From NCBI RefSeq assembly GCF_007556775.1, contig NZ_CP041742.1, forward strand, positions 2,494,001 to 2,558,000: a DNA stretch of 64,000 nucleotides. The letters run 5' to 3'. The notes under the pieces were generated by a model. It made no database searches. It was not told the DNA's origin and worked only from the letters and a program-made list of their open reading frames with translations. Every line of letters starts with the position of its first letter. The first letter of the stretch is position 1. Both the position numbers and the translations under genes were made by a program. Source of the DNA: Lysobacter lycopersici (GTDB lineage: Bacteria; Pseudomonadota; Gammaproteobacteria; Xanthomonadales; Xanthomonadaceae). This document shows positions 1 to 8,480 of the stretch, one piece after another.

Positions 1-795
1 GATTACGGTGGCAGCACCAAGCCGGTGATCCTCGGCGACACCGTGCGCAAGGAACTGTTCGGCGACGACGACGGCATCGGCCAGACCATCCGCGTGGGCC
101 GGGTGCCGTTCACCGTGGTCGGCGTGCTTGCGGCCAAAGGGCAGGGCGGTTTCGGCCAGGACCAGGACGACGTCTTGGTCGTTCCGCTGGAAGTCGCGCG
201 CCGGCGCCTGTCGAGTTCGCAATCGCTGCCGCCCAGCGCGGTGCAGCAGATCTCAGTCGGCGTGGATAGTCCGAAGGACCTCGACAGCGCGCAGAGCGAG
301 ATCGAAAGCCTGCTGCGCCAGCGGCACAAGATCGAACCGGGTGCCGACGACGATTTCGCGGTGCGCAACATCAGCCAGATCGTCGCGACCCGCACTGCGA
401 CGACGAACCTGATGTCGAAACTGCTTGGCGCGGTCGCCGGCATCTGCCTGATCATCGGCGGCATCGGCATCATGAACATCATGCTGGTGTCGGTGACCGA
501 ACGCATCCGCGAGATCGGCCTGCGCATGGCGGTCGGCGCCGGCCCGTCGGACGTGCGCCGGCAATTCCTCGCCGAGGCGATGCTGATTTCGCTGATCGGT
601 GGCGTCATCGGCATCGCGATCGGCGTGGTCGGCGCCTTGATCGTCAGCAAGCTCGGCGACCTGCCGGTGCAACTCAATGCCAAGGTGGTGATGCTGGCCG
701 CGGCGTTCTCGATCTGCACCGGCCTGTTCTTCGGCTACTACCCGGCGCGCAAGGCCAGCCTGCTCGATCCGATCGAGGCGCTGCGGCAACAGTGA
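1..795 (+). CDS. ABC transporter permease, MacB/FtsX type (5' end outside window)
   Basis: This is the C-terminal 264 residues of an inner-membrane ABC permease; the reading frame is open from base 1, so the start lies upstream. It shows the MacB layout: an extracytoplasmic region (roughly residues 1-135 of the visible part) followed by an FtsX-type domain with three hydrophobic segments. The typical phrases GIGIMNIMLVSVTERIREIG and YYPARKASLLDPIEALR near the end are diagnostic for the family. Such permeases work with an ATPase and often a periplasmic adaptor to export macrolides, peptides or lipoproteins; the substrate cannot be read from this fragment. Confidence 0.9.
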   Translation, partial: DYGGSTKPVILGDTVRKELFGDDDGIGQTIRVGRVPFTVVGVLAAKGQGGFGQDQDDVLVVPLEVARRRLSSSQSLPPSAVQQISVGVDSPKDLDSAQSEIESLLRQRHKIEPGADDDFAVRNISQIVATRTATTNLMSKLLGAVAGICLIIGGIGIMNIMLVSVTERIREIGLRMAVGAGPSDVRRQFLAEAMLISLIGGVIGIAIGVVGALIVSKLGDLPVQLNAKVVMLAAAFSICTGLFFGYYPARKASLLDPIEALRQQ

Positions 796-848
796 ACCCG
801 CCGGGACGGGGCGGTATCCTTGCCGCCTCGACCGCCCCGGATTCCGCG

Positions 849-1802
849 ATGCCTGCTCCCCGACCGACTGCGCTCGTCCTCCACGGTGGTGCGGGCGTGA
901 TCGAACGCGCGGACCTGTCCGCCGACACCGAACGCGGCATCCGCGAGGCGCTTGCGCAGGCGCGCGAAGCCGGCGATGCGGTGCTGCGCGCAGGCGGCAG
1001 CGCGCTCGATGCGGTGCAGGCGACGGTCGTCGCGCTGGAGGAATCGCCGCACTTCAACGCCGGCAAGGGTGCGGTGTTCGATGCCGACGGCAGGCACGAA
1101 CTCGACGCCTCGATCATGGACGGCGCCACCCTGCGCGCCGGCGCGGTCGCGGGTGTCACCGACGTACGCAATCCCGTCGTGCTCGCGCGCCGGGTGATGG
1201 AGGATTCGCCGCACGTGATGCTGATTGGCGCGGGCGCGTCGCGTTTCGCCGACACGCAAGCCGACATCGAACGCGTCGCGAACGACTGGTACGACACGCC
1301 GCACCGACTGCAGCAACTGCATGAGGAACAGGCGCGCGAACGCGAAGCCGCCGAGGGTGAAGCGAACAACCTGAAAGGCAGATATTTCGGCACCGTCGGC
1401 GCGGTCGCGCTCGACGTGCACGGAAACATCGCGGCGGCGACCTCGACCGGCGGCATGACCAACAAGCGCTGGGGCCGCGTCGGCGATACGCCAGTGATCG
1501 GCGGCGGCACTTACGCCGATGCGCGTTGCGGTGTGTCCGCGACCGGCTGGGGCGAGTTCTTCCTGCGCCTCGCGGTGGCGCACGACATCTGCGCGCGCGT
1601 GGCCTATCGCGGCGATTCGCTCAAGCAAGCGGTGGACGACGTGATCCTGCGCGCGTTGCCGGCGCTCGGCGGCGACGGCGGTGCGATCGCGATCGACCGC
1701 GAGGGCAACATCGCGATGCCGTTCAATACCTCGGGCATGTACCGCGCGTGGGTGAAACCGGATGGCTCGCGCGGCGTGGCGATTTTCGGGGATGAGGGAT
1801 AG
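849..1802 (+). CDS. isoaspartyl peptidase / L-asparaginase (Ntn-hydrolase)
   Basis: This is a 317-residue plant-type asparaginase of the N-terminal nucleophile family, which hydrolyses isoaspartyl dipeptides and L-asparagine after self-cleavage. The N-terminal LHGGAG motif, the FNAGKGAVF segment and the autocleavage site GTVGAVALD are present, which makes Thr182 the predicted nucleophile after cleavage. The GGM and GTGWGE-like glycine-rich stretches of the beta subunit follow (here SATGWGEFF). I chose ATG 849; an in-frame GTG at 792 overlaps the preceding stop but would add 19 residues with no family counterpart. No signal peptide is evident, so it is probably cytoplasmic. Confidence 0.9.
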   Translation: MPAPRPTALVLHGGAGVIERADLSADTERGIREALAQAREAGDAVLRAGGSALDAVQATVVALEESPHFNAGKGAVFDADGRHELDASIMDGATLRAGAVAGVTDVRNPVVLARRVMEDSPHVMLIGAGASRFADTQADIERVANDWYDTPHRLQQLHEEQAREREAAEGEANNLKGRYFGTVGAVALDVHGNIAAATSTGGMTNKRWGRVGDTPVIGGGTYADARCGVSATGWGEFFLRLAVAHDICARVAYRGDSLKQAVDDVILRALPALGGDGGAIAIDREGNIAMPFNTSGMYRAWVKPDGSRGVAIFGDEG

Positions 1803-1811
1803 CCGGCTCTT

Positions 1812-1890
1812 GTAGGTTGGGGTGAGCGCAGCGAACCCCAACAACGTCGTATGGAATTTGTTGGGGTTCATTTCATTCACCCCAACCTAT
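1812..1890. repeat. REP-like palindromic repeat, GTAGGTTGGGGTGAGC family
   Basis: Two nested inverted arms are visible: 1813-1822 pairs with 1880-1889 (TAGGTTGGGG / CCCCAACCTA), and 1834-1844 pairs with 1858-1868 (AACCCCAACAA / TTGTTGGGGTT). The whole can fold into one long hairpin. Elements with this wording are common between genes in Xanthomonadaceae. The ATG of the next gene lies on the last bases of the repeat. Confidence 0.8.
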
Positions 1891-2206
1891 GCGGGCTGAC
1901 ACTGTGCGTAAAAACACCAAACTATTTTTGGAAGAAAATGGGCGGCCGCTGGCGGAGTTTTGGTCGGCAGACTATGGCTTGAATAAATCTGATTCAATTC
2001 GCTTCATAGATGTTGTGCGCCAGAACAATCTGAATGTACTTGGAGTAGAGGTGTGGCGGTGGAAGGGTAATCGATACAAGATGGATTCTTTGATGACGTG
2101 GTACGCCATCGAGACAGATGTGGCGAGAAATCTTGAGGAGGTGCAGGCCTTCGTCGAAACGGTTGACCTGGATGAAAGTGATTTGTTCGCTATCCAGACC
2201 TCGTAA
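1889..2206 (+). CDS. small AT-rich orphan protein, possibly immunity-protein-like
   Basis: This encodes 105 residues, acidic and rich in Trp, Asn and Asp, with no signal peptide or membrane segment. I do not recognise the family with certainty. Size, compact alpha/beta character and conserved-looking aromatic residues (FWSADYG, VEVWRWKG, WYAIET) resemble polymorphic-toxin immunity proteins (Imm40 is one candidate from memory). Base composition is far lower in GC than the neighbours and codon use is different, which suggests horizontal acquisition. The ATG at 1889 sits on the end of a REP hairpin; GTG 1904, five codons later, is a plausible alternative start. No toxin gene is visible nearby. 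Confidence 0.6.
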   Translation: MRADTVRKNTKLFLEENGRPLAEFWSADYGLNKSDSIRFIDVVRQNNLNVLGVEVWRWKGNRYKMDSLMTWYAIETDVARNLEEVQAFVETVDLDESDLFAIQTS

Positions 2207-2393
2207 AAAAGCCATTAGAAAACTGGGGTCGGAGTCTTAACCGGTCTAGCCCGCCACATGAACACGAACCCACTCAAAACGAGTTGAAACCCGCCCTAAG
2301 GCGGGTGTCCCTCGCGATTTGAATCGCCAAGTCAGCCTCACAAACAAAAACGGAGCCTTTCGGCTCCGTTTTAGCTTCCTGCAAACCTGACGT
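2207..2393. other. intergenic region with hairpins, no gene
   Basis: This spacer separates the AT-rich orphan gene from the convergent peptide symporter. It holds a GC-rich hairpin at 2289-2306 (ACCCGCC, loop CTAA, GGCGGGT) without a T tract and a proper terminator at 2350-2369. No open frame with coding character is seen. Confidence 0.6.
2350..2373. terminator. bidirectional rho-independent terminator
   Basis: An 8-bp stem ACGGAGCC / GGCTCCGT with loop TTTC is flanked by T-rich sequence on both strands (TTTT on plus; TTTTT reading on minus). It ends the minus-strand symporter gene and can also stop plus-strand transcripts from the orphan gene. Confidence 0.85.
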
Positions 2394-3908
2394 TCAACCC
2401 GCCGCGCGGTGCTCGTTGTGCGCCGCGGACAGGCGCTTCATCAGCGGCAGCACCGCGATCGCGATCACGGTGCAGAGCAGCGCCGCGAAGCCGAGCTTGT
2501 TGAACAGGCTGGCGTAGATCGGCAGGCTCGCGACCGGATCGGTGAGCTGGTCGCCGGAAATGCTCGCCCACGACGCGACCACGCCGCCGAGGTACTGCGA
2601 AATGCCCGAGGCCACGAAGTACGCGCCCATCATGAAACCGCCCATGCTCGCCGGCACGTAGCGCGCCACCATCGCCAGGCCGAGGCCGCTGACCAGCAAT
2701 TCGCCCAGCGAAATGCCGGCATAGCCCCAGACCATCAGCCACGACGACACGCGGCCGTCGGGGCCGGCGAAATGCGTCGCCGCGCCGTAGGTGAAGAAGC
2801 CGAGCGCGACGATGGCGAAACCGAGCGCGAACTTCGCGGCGATGGACAGATCCTTGCCGCGCTTGCCCGCGGCCGTGTAGATCCACGCCAGGATCGGGCT
2901 GAGGATGAAGATCCAGATCGGGTTGAACGCCTGGAACTGCGCCGGCGACCAGTCCCACAGGTGCACGCCGAACACGTTGAATGCCGGATCGACGTTGCGC
3001 AGCGCGAACAGGCTGAGCGAAGTCGACATCTGCTGGTAGAAGATGAAATAGAACATCGTCTGCACCACCAGCACCAGCGCCGCGATCAGGCCGGGACGAT
3101 CTTCCTTGCGGCCGATGGCGATCAGGTAGCCGAAGATGCCGAGCACCACCAGGCCCGCGATGTAGACGAAAAGACGCGCGACTTCGCGGTGGTCGAGGAT
3201 GAAGGCCGAAGCGAACACGACGGCGACGCCGCCAAGCGCGACCAGCGCGAACTTGCCCCAGTCGATGGGCTTGTCGTCCGGCGGCGAACCGATGTGCGCC
3301 ATCGACGCGCGCATCATCGCGTAGTTCAGCAGGCCGACCACCAGGCCGACCGCGCACACGGCGAAGGCCGCGTGCCAGCCAAAGTCGTTGTGGTAGAGGT
3401 TGTTGACGTAGTCCTTGATGACCGGCGTCGCGAGCTGGGAAATCATCGCGCCGAGGTTCACCGCCATGTAGTAGATGGTGAACGCGCTGTCGATCTTGGA
3501 ATCGTCGCCTTCGTAGATCTTGCGCACCAGGTTGCCGGCGTTGGCCTTGAACAGGCCGTTGCCGACCACGATCACGCCCAGCGCGAGGAACAGGAACCAG
3601 GTGTCCTGCCCGGGCACCACCATCAGCGCATAACCGGCGGCGAGCACCACCGCGCCCATCAGCATGGTCCGCCTGGTGCCGAGGATCTTGTCGCCGATCC
3701 AGCCGCCGATGGCCGGGGCCACGTAGATCAGGGCCGCGGCCGCGCCCCAGACCAGGGTCGCGCGTTCGTCGGGAAAACCGAGGCGCTGGACCATGTAGTA
3801 CACGATCAACGCCTGCATGCCGTAGTAGCCGAAGCGTTCCCACATCTCGATCAGGAACACGGTGCTGAACGACTTGGTCTGGCTGGGTCGTTGGATTTGC
3901 GTATTCAT
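2394..3908 (-). CDS. POT/PTR2-family peptide:H+ symporter
   Basis: This encodes 504 residues with about 14 hydrophobic segments, an inner-membrane proton-coupled di/tripeptide importer of the major facilitator superfamily. The signature ERFGYYG lies near residue 26 in the first membrane helix, as in the ExxERFxYYG motif of the family. The PTR2 region with KANAGNLV and GAMI follows. The start at 3908 (MNTQIQ) places the motif at the expected distance; the frame is open much further upstream, but that part has no membrane character. It is divergent from dgkA, with 178 bp between the two starts. It fits a proteolytic organism that takes up peptides released by its secreted proteases. Confidence 0.93.
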   Translation of the reverse strand: MNTQIQRPSQTKSFSTVFLIEMWERFGYYGMQALIVYYMVQRLGFPDERATLVWGAAAALIYVAPAIGGWIGDKILGTRRTMLMGAVVLAAGYALMVVPGQDTWFLFLALGVIVVGNGLFKANAGNLVRKIYEGDDSKIDSAFTIYYMAVNLGAMISQLATPVIKDYVNNLYHNDFGWHAAFAVCAVGLVVGLLNYAMMRASMAHIGSPPDDKPIDWGKFALVALGGVAVVFASAFILDHREVARLFVYIAGLVVLGIFGYLIAIGRKEDRPGLIAALVLVVQTMFYFIFYQQMSTSLSLFALRNVDPAFNVFGVHLWDWSPAQFQAFNPIWIFILSPILAWIYTAAGKRGKDLSIAAKFALGFAIVALGFFTYGAATHFAGPDGRVSSWLMVWGYAGISLGELLVSGLGLAMVARYVPASMGGFMMGAYFVASGISQYLGGVVASWASISGDQLTDPVASLPIYASLFNKLGFAALLCTVIAIAVLPLMKRLSAAHNEHRAAG

Positions 3909-4086
3909 CTGGTTTCCTGCATCCCCCGGGCACAAGTCGCCATCGATAGCACGGGGTGGCAGGCCTCCCCCCTGCCAGAAGTCACGACCCGTGGTTCGGT
4001 GGGAACGGAATGGGCGGACGTTCCGGGCCGATGAAGGCGGTCTCCACCGACCGGGAAAAGCGCCGGCGTATGGCAGAATCGCCGCA

Positions 4087-4470
4087 ATGGCCGACAGCAC
4101 CGGGCACCTCCCACGCCACCCCAGCCGCGTCCTGCTGGCGACCAAATGGTCGCTGCAGGGCTTGCGCGCGGCGTGGCTGCACGAATCCTCGTTCCGGCTC
4201 GAGGTCTACCTGCTCGTCGTCGCGGTTCCGCTCGCACTGTGGCTCGGGCAAACCGGGGTCGAACGCGCGTTGCTGATCGGCAGCTGCCTGCTGGTGCTGG
4301 CGATGGAACTGCTCAATTCGGCGGTGGAAGCAGTGATCGAACGCTACGGCCCCGAACACCACGAACTCGCGGGGCGCGCCAAGGACATGGGCTCGGCCGC
4401 GGTGTTCGTGACCATGATGAACGTATTGCTGGTGTGGGGACTGATCCTCGTGCCGCGCCTGATGGACTGA
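4087..4470 (+). CDS. dgkA: diacylglycerol kinase
   Basis: This is a 127-residue integral membrane enzyme that phosphorylates diacylglycerol with ATP, recycling the lipid left over from envelope glycan synthesis. Three hydrophobic segments and the family motif ELLNSAVEAVIER followed by KDMGSAAV are present. Length matches the prokaryotic DgkA family. The start ATG 4087 gives a short cytoplasmic N-terminus before the amphipathic region; the frame is open further upstream without similarity. It is followed after 8 bp by the TerC-type gene, so the two are probably cotranscribed. Confidence 0.95.
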   Translation: MADSTGHLPRHPSRVLLATKWSLQGLRAAWLHESSFRLEVYLLVVAVPLALWLGQTGVERALLIGSCLLVLAMELLNSAVEAVIERYGPEHHELAGRAKDMGSAAVFVTMMNVLLVWGLILVPRLMD

Positions 4471-4478
4471 ACGACCGC

Positions 4479-5225
4479 ATGGACCTGAGTTTCCTTTCCT
4501 CGCCCGATGCCTGGCTGACCCTGTTCACGCTCTCCGCGCTGGAGATCGTGCTCGGCATCGACAACCTGGTCTTCATTTCCATCGCGGTCGGGCGGCTTCC
4601 GGAAGCGCGGCGCCCGCTGGCGCGGCGCATCGGCATCGCGGTCGCCTGCATCACCCGCATCGGCCTGCTGGTGACGCTCGCCTACCTCGCGCGCATGGAG
4701 GCGCCGCTGTTCACCATCGCCGGCATGGGTATCTCCATCCGCGACCTGGTGCTGATCCTCGGCGGCGTGTTCCTGCTGGTGAAGGGCACGCTGGAGATCC
4801 GCGACCTCATCACCGGTGGCGAGGACCACGACCCGCGCACCGCGGGTTCCTCGGTGTTCGGCTTCGTCATCCTGCAGATCGCGATCATCGACATCGTGTT
4901 CTCGCTGGATTCGGTCATCACCGCGGTCGGCATCGCCAAGGACATCCCGATCATGGTGTTCGCCATCCTCTCGGCGGTGGCGATCATGCTGCTGGCGGCG
5001 AATCCCCTCGGCCGCTTCATCGACGCCAACCCGACGGTGAAGATGCTGGCGCTGGCCTTCATCCTGCTGATCGGCGCGGTGCTGATCCTCGACGGCCTGG
5101 AAGTGCACGTGCCGCGGCCGTACATCTACTTCGCGATGGGTTTCTCGGTGCTGGTCGAATGGCTGAACCTGCTGATGCGCAAGCGCGCTGCCGACAGCCA
5201 CGTGCCCGGCGCCGGCGAATGGTAG
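4479..5225 (+). CDS. TerC-family integral membrane protein
   Basis: This encodes 248 residues with seven or more hydrophobic segments. The hallmark acidic motifs inside membrane helices are present: EIVLGIDNLVFIS near residue 24 and DIVFSLDSVITAVG near residue 138. TerC/Alx relatives are implicated in tellurite resistance, manganese export and metalation of exported proteins; the substrate here is inferred from the family only. It lies 8 bp after dgkA. There is no CBS or CorC domain, so this is the short form. Confidence 0.9.
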   Translation: MDLSFLSSPDAWLTLFTLSALEIVLGIDNLVFISIAVGRLPEARRPLARRIGIAVACITRIGLLVTLAYLARMEAPLFTIAGMGISIRDLVLILGGVFLLVKGTLEIRDLITGGEDHDPRTAGSSVFGFVILQIAIIDIVFSLDSVITAVGIAKDIPIMVFAILSAVAIMLLAANPLGRFIDANPTVKMLALAFILLIGAVLILDGLEVHVPRPYIYFAMGFSVLVEWLNLLMRKRAADSHVPGAGEW

Positions 5226-5302
5226 TCGCCTGCACGCGGTCTTAACGCCGCTTGCCCGTCACAATTGGCCTCGTTCGTCGCCCACCACCCGAGGACACCC
5301 GA

Positions 5303-5971
5303 ATGCGCTTCCCCATCGCGATGCGACTCGTCGTCGCCGGCCTGCTGGCCCTGATGCTCTCGGGCTGCGGCTACAACCAGATCCAGACCAAGGACGAGGC
5401 GGTGAAGGCCGGCTGGTCCGAAGTGCTGAACCAGTACAAGCGCCGCGCCGACCTGATTCCCAACCTCGTCAACACGGTCAAGGGCTACGCCTCGCACGAG
5501 GAGCGCGTGCTGACCGAAGTCACCGAGGCGCGCGCCAAGGTCGGCCAGATCAACGTCAACGCCAACGACGCCGCTTCGCTGGCGCAGTTCCAGCAGGCGC
5601 AGGGCGAGCTGTCGAGTGCGCTGTCGCGGCTGATGGTCGTCACCGAAAACTATCCCAACCTCAAGGCCGACCAGTCCTTCATCGGCCTGCAGACGCAGCT
5701 GGAAGGCACCGAGAACCGCATCACCGTCGCGCGCGGCCGCTACATCCAGCTGGTGCAGGACTACAACACCACCATCCGCCAGTTCCCGGTGAACCTCACC
5801 GCGAAGGTGTTCGGTTACCAGCCCAAGCCGAACTTCACGGTGGAGAACGAGGCGCAGATCCAGGACGCGCCGAACGTGGACTTCAACCAGGCCACGCCTG
5901 CGCAGCCGCAACCGGCTCCGCAACCCGCGCAACCGGCCCAGCCCGCGCCGCAACCCGCGCCGGCGGGTTGA
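5303..5971 (+). CDS. LemA-family lipoprotein
   Basis: This encodes 222 residues. The N-terminus has a hydrophobic segment ending in the lipobox LSGC, so Cys22 should be lipidated by Lgt, which is encoded 1.6 kb downstream. The LemA core (coiled helical bundle) includes the family phrase LNQYKRRADLIPNLVNTVKGY. The last 35 residues are a Pro/Gln/Ala-rich tail. GTG 5252 is in frame, but ATG 5303 with GAGGACAC upstream fits the signal peptide better. It stands 24 bp before two TPM-domain genes, the usual lemA neighbours. The cellular role of LemA is not firmly known. Confidence 0.93.
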   Translation: MRFPIAMRLVVAGLLALMLSGCGYNQIQTKDEAVKAGWSEVLNQYKRRADLIPNLVNTVKGYASHEERVLTEVTEARAKVGQINVNANDAASLAQFQQAQGELSSALSRLMVVTENYPNLKADQSFIGLQTQLEGTENRITVARGRYIQLVQDYNTTIRQFPVNLTAKVFGYQPKPNFTVENEAQIQDAPNVDFNQATPAQPQPAPQPAQPAQPAPQPAPAG

Positions 5972-5995
5972 TCGCGGTTCCATAGCAGAACCGGC

Positions 5996-6877
5996 ATGCG
6001 CCGCACGCCGTTCGCGACGCTGCTGTTGCTGGCCCTGCTGTGCGTGGCGCCGTGGGCGCGCGCGCAGCCACTGGCGGCGATTCCCGCGCTCGATTCGCCG
6101 GTGGTCGATACCACCGGCACCCTCGATGCCGCGGCGAAGCAGCAATTGGAACAACAGGCGCTGGCGCTGCAGCAGCACAAGGGCAGCCAGTTGCAGGTGC
6201 TGATGGTCGCGAGCACGCAGCCGGAGAGCATCGAGCAATACACCCAGCGCGTGTTCGATGCGTGGAAGCTCGGGCGCAAGGGCGTCGACGACGCGGTGCT
6301 GGTCGTAGTCGCCAAGGACGATCGCAATGCGCGCATCCAGCCCGGCTACGGGCTGGAAGGCGCGATTCCCGACATCACCGCCGGGCGCGTGATCCGCGAA
6401 TACATGGCGCCGAAGTTCCGCACCGGCGACTACGCCGGCGGGCTCGCCGATGCGACCGCGCAGCTGGTGAAGCTGGTGGATGGCGAACCGCTGCCGGAAC
6501 CGATGAGCGACCAGGGCGATTCCGGCAATGGCGGCGGCGATTGGCTGTTCGCGCTGTTCATCGCCTTGGCCGTGGCCCAGATCTCTCGCGCCATCTTCGG
6601 CAAGCTGCCGGCCGGCGTGCGCGGCCTGCTCGGCGCGGGCATGTCCGGCGGCGCGGCGTGGTTGCTGTCGTCGCTGATCCCGGTCACCGGCATCGGCGCG
6701 TTCATCGGCCTGCTGGTCGGCCTCACCACCGCGCGCAGCGGTCGTTACGCGCGCGATGGCGGCTGGGGCGGCTTCGGTGGCGGTGGATTCGGCGGCGGCG
6801 GATTCGGCGGGGGAGGCGGCGGCTGGTCCGGTGGCGGCGGCATGAGCGGGGGCGGTGGCGCCTCGGGGAGCTGGTGA
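5996..6877 (+). CDS. TPM-domain membrane protein, YgcG type
   Basis: This encodes 293 residues: signal peptide (1-23, ending ARA), a periplasmic TPM domain (about 35-155), two or three hydrophobic segments (about 180-245), and a very Gly-rich C-terminus (about 255-293) made of GGGFGGGG repeats ending in GSW. TPM domains have been linked to acid phosphatase activity and to photosystem repair in plants; in bacteria paired with LemA the role is unclear, possibly envelope maintenance. The stop overlaps the start of the next TPM gene by one base (TGATG). Confidence 0.9.
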   Translation: MRRTPFATLLLLALLCVAPWARAQPLAAIPALDSPVVDTTGTLDAAAKQQLEQQALALQQHKGSQLQVLMVASTQPESIEQYTQRVFDAWKLGRKGVDDAVLVVVAKDDRNARIQPGYGLEGAIPDITAGRVIREYMAPKFRTGDYAGGLADATAQLVKLVDGEPLPEPMSDQGDSGNGGGDWLFALFIALAVAQISRAIFGKLPAGVRGLLGAGMSGGAAWLLSSLIPVTGIGAFIGLLVGLTTARSGRYARDGGWGGFGGGGFGGGGFGGGGGGWSGGGGMSGGGGASGSW

Positions 6878-7368
6878 TGCGGCTGCTGCGCCACCTGTTC
6901 GCGCGTTCGTCGCGTTCGGTCTATCCGGAGGACAGCCTGCAACGCATCGCGGCCGCGGTGCACGCAGCCGAACAGCGCCATACCGGCGAAATCTGCTTCG
7001 CGGTCGAAGCCTCGCTGCCTCCGCTGGCGGTGCTGCGCGGCATCGACGCGCGTACCCGCGCGGAGCAGGTGTTCGCGCAACTGCGGGTCTGGGACACGCA
7101 TGCGAACAATGGCGTGCTGGTCTACCTGCTGCTCGCCGACCGCCGGATCGAGATCGTCGCCGATCGCGGCCTGGCGGGCCTGGTCAGCGCCGAGCAGTGG
7201 CGCGGGGCCTGCCAGCTGATGGAGGAACGCCTCAAGGCCGGCGATCCCGAGGACGCGGCGCTGGGCGGCGTGGCCGCGATTTCCGACCTGCTGGCCGAAC
7301 ATTTCCCGCAGCAGCCGGGCGTCGCCGACGAAAACGAACTGCCGGACATGCCGCGTTTGCTGGATTGA
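6877..7368 (+). CDS. second TPM-domain protein
   Basis: This encodes 163 residues without signal peptide, covering one TPM domain with the phrase NNGVLVYLLLADRRIEIVADRG. It starts on the last base of the upstream TPM gene, implying translational coupling. The triad LemA, long TPM and short TPM recurs in proteobacteria. With no export signal it may act on the cytoplasmic face of the membrane beside its partner; this is inference. Confidence 0.88.
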   Translation: MRLLRHLFARSSRSVYPEDSLQRIAAAVHAAEQRHTGEICFAVEASLPPLAVLRGIDARTRAEQVFAQLRVWDTHANNGVLVYLLLADRRIEIVADRGLAGLVSAEQWRGACQLMEERLKAGDPEDAALGGVAAISDLLAEHFPQQPGVADENELPDMPRLLD

Positions 7369-7382
7369 AGGCATCTTGCTTT

Positions 7383-7494
7383 CCTTCTCCCCGCTTGCGG
7401 GGAGAAGGTCCCGAAGGGGGATGAGGGGCGGCGCGGTGTTGAAAATGCCCCTCACCCGGCTGCGCCACCCTCTCTCCGCTTGCGGGGAGAGGGA
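7383..7494. repeat. REP-like palindromic repeat, CCCTCTCC family
   Basis: Two hairpins, 7383-7408 (CCTTCTCCCCGC TT GCGGGGAGAAGG) and 7468-7493, are nested inside a wider inverted pair (GATGAGGGGC near 7420 with GCCCCTCACC near 7447). Related elements occur at 8416-8462 and 35061-35120. The region between the TPM gene and lgt holds nothing else. Confidence 0.8.
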
Positions 7495-7561
7495 ATATCC
7501 AGTCACAGCTATGCGCTAGTTACGGGCAAAATAAGCGCTCCGACGCCGAACGCGAGTGCCG

Positions 7562-8479
7562 ATGCGCTACCTGCACCAGATCGATCCCATCGCCTTCGGG
7601 CTCGGCCCGCTGCAGGTGCACTGGTACGGGATCATGTACCTGCTCGGTTTCCTCGCCGCATGGTGGCTTGGGCGCCGCCGCATTCGCGCCGGGCGATTGC
7701 CGGGCGTGGACGAGGCCGGCTTCGGCGACCTGATGTTCTACTGCATGCTCGGCGTCGTGCTCGGCGGCCGCATCGGCTACATCCTGTTCTACGACCTCAA
7801 GACCTACCTCGCTGATCCGTTGCAGGTGCTGCAGATCTGGAAGGGCGGCATGAGCTTCAACGGCGGCCTGCTCGGCGTGCTCGTCGCGGTCTGGTGGTGG
7901 GCGCGCAGGCATCGCCTGCACGTGTTCGACGTGGTCGATTTCATTTCGCCGCTGGTGCCGCCGGGACTCGGTTTCGGCCGCCTCGGCAATTTCATCAACG
8001 GCGAACTGTGGGGCAAGCCCACCGACGGCGATTGGGGCGTGGTGTTCCCGGCCTCGTTGCCGTCGCCGTTTTCGTCGATGGACGCAACCACGCTGCGCGC
8101 GCAGTTCGACGCGGGCGTGCTGGATCCCTTCCTGCGCCATCCGTCGCAGCTCTACCAGGCCGCGCTCGAAGGCCTCGTCCTGTTCGCGTTCCTGTGGTGG
8201 TACTCGGCCAAACCGCGTCCGCGTTATGCCGTCGCCGGTTGGTTCGCGCTGCTGTACGGGGTGTTCCGCTGCGCGGTGGAATTCGTGCGCGTGCCAGACG
8301 CGCAGCTCGGCTACCTCGCGTTCGGCTGGTTGACCATGGGCCAGCTGCTGCAATTGCCGCTGATCGCGTTCGGCCTGTTCTGGCTATGGCTGTCGCGGCG
8401 TTCGCCAACCTTGAACCCCTCTCCCGTCCCTGCGGGACACCCTCTCCCTCAAGGGGAGAGGGAAAACACGAAGCATTGA
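7562..8479 (+). CDS. lgt: prolipoprotein diacylglyceryl transferase
   Basis: This is a 305-residue inner-membrane enzyme that transfers diacylglycerol from phosphatidylglycerol to the lipobox cysteine of prolipoproteins. Family signatures are visible: [31 protein letters not shown] and [13 protein letters not shown] (the Lgt signature), plus [12 protein letters not shown] 7562 is chosen over GTG 7556. The last ~25 residues (about 280-305, [14 protein letters not shown]) are translated from a REP element and are not part of the enzyme fold. thyA starts 1 bp after the stop, as in the conserved lgt-thyA pair. Confidence 0.95.
   Translation: MRYLHQIDPIAFGLGPLQVHWYGIMYLLGFLAAWWLGRRRIRAGRLPGVDEAGFGDLMFYCMLGVVLGGRIGYILFYDLKTYLADPLQVLQIWKGGMSFNGGLLGVLVAVWWWARRHRLHVFDVVDFISPLVPPGLGFGRLGNFINGELWGKPTDGDWGVVFPASLPSPFSSMDATTLRAQFDAGVLDPFLRHPSQLYQAALEGLVLFAFLWWYSAKPRPRYAVAGWFALLYGVFRCAVEFVRVPDAQLGYLAFGWLTMGQLLQLPLIAFGLFWLWLSRRSPTLNPSPVPAGHPLPQGERENTKH
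8416..8462. repeat. REP-like repeat inside the 3' end of lgt
   Basis: The sequence CCCCTCTCCC, then CCCTGCGGGA, then CCTCTCCCTCAAGGGGAGAGG forms overlapping hairpins of the same CCCTCTCC family as 7383-7494. It is fully inside the lgt reading frame and encodes its C-terminal tail. Confidence 0.8.
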
Positions 8480-8480
8480 G

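Noticed and set aside
2221-2260. Insertion-sequence remnant suggested by GGGGTCGGAGTC
   Set aside because: Only a short phrase is present, with no inverted repeats or transposase fragment.
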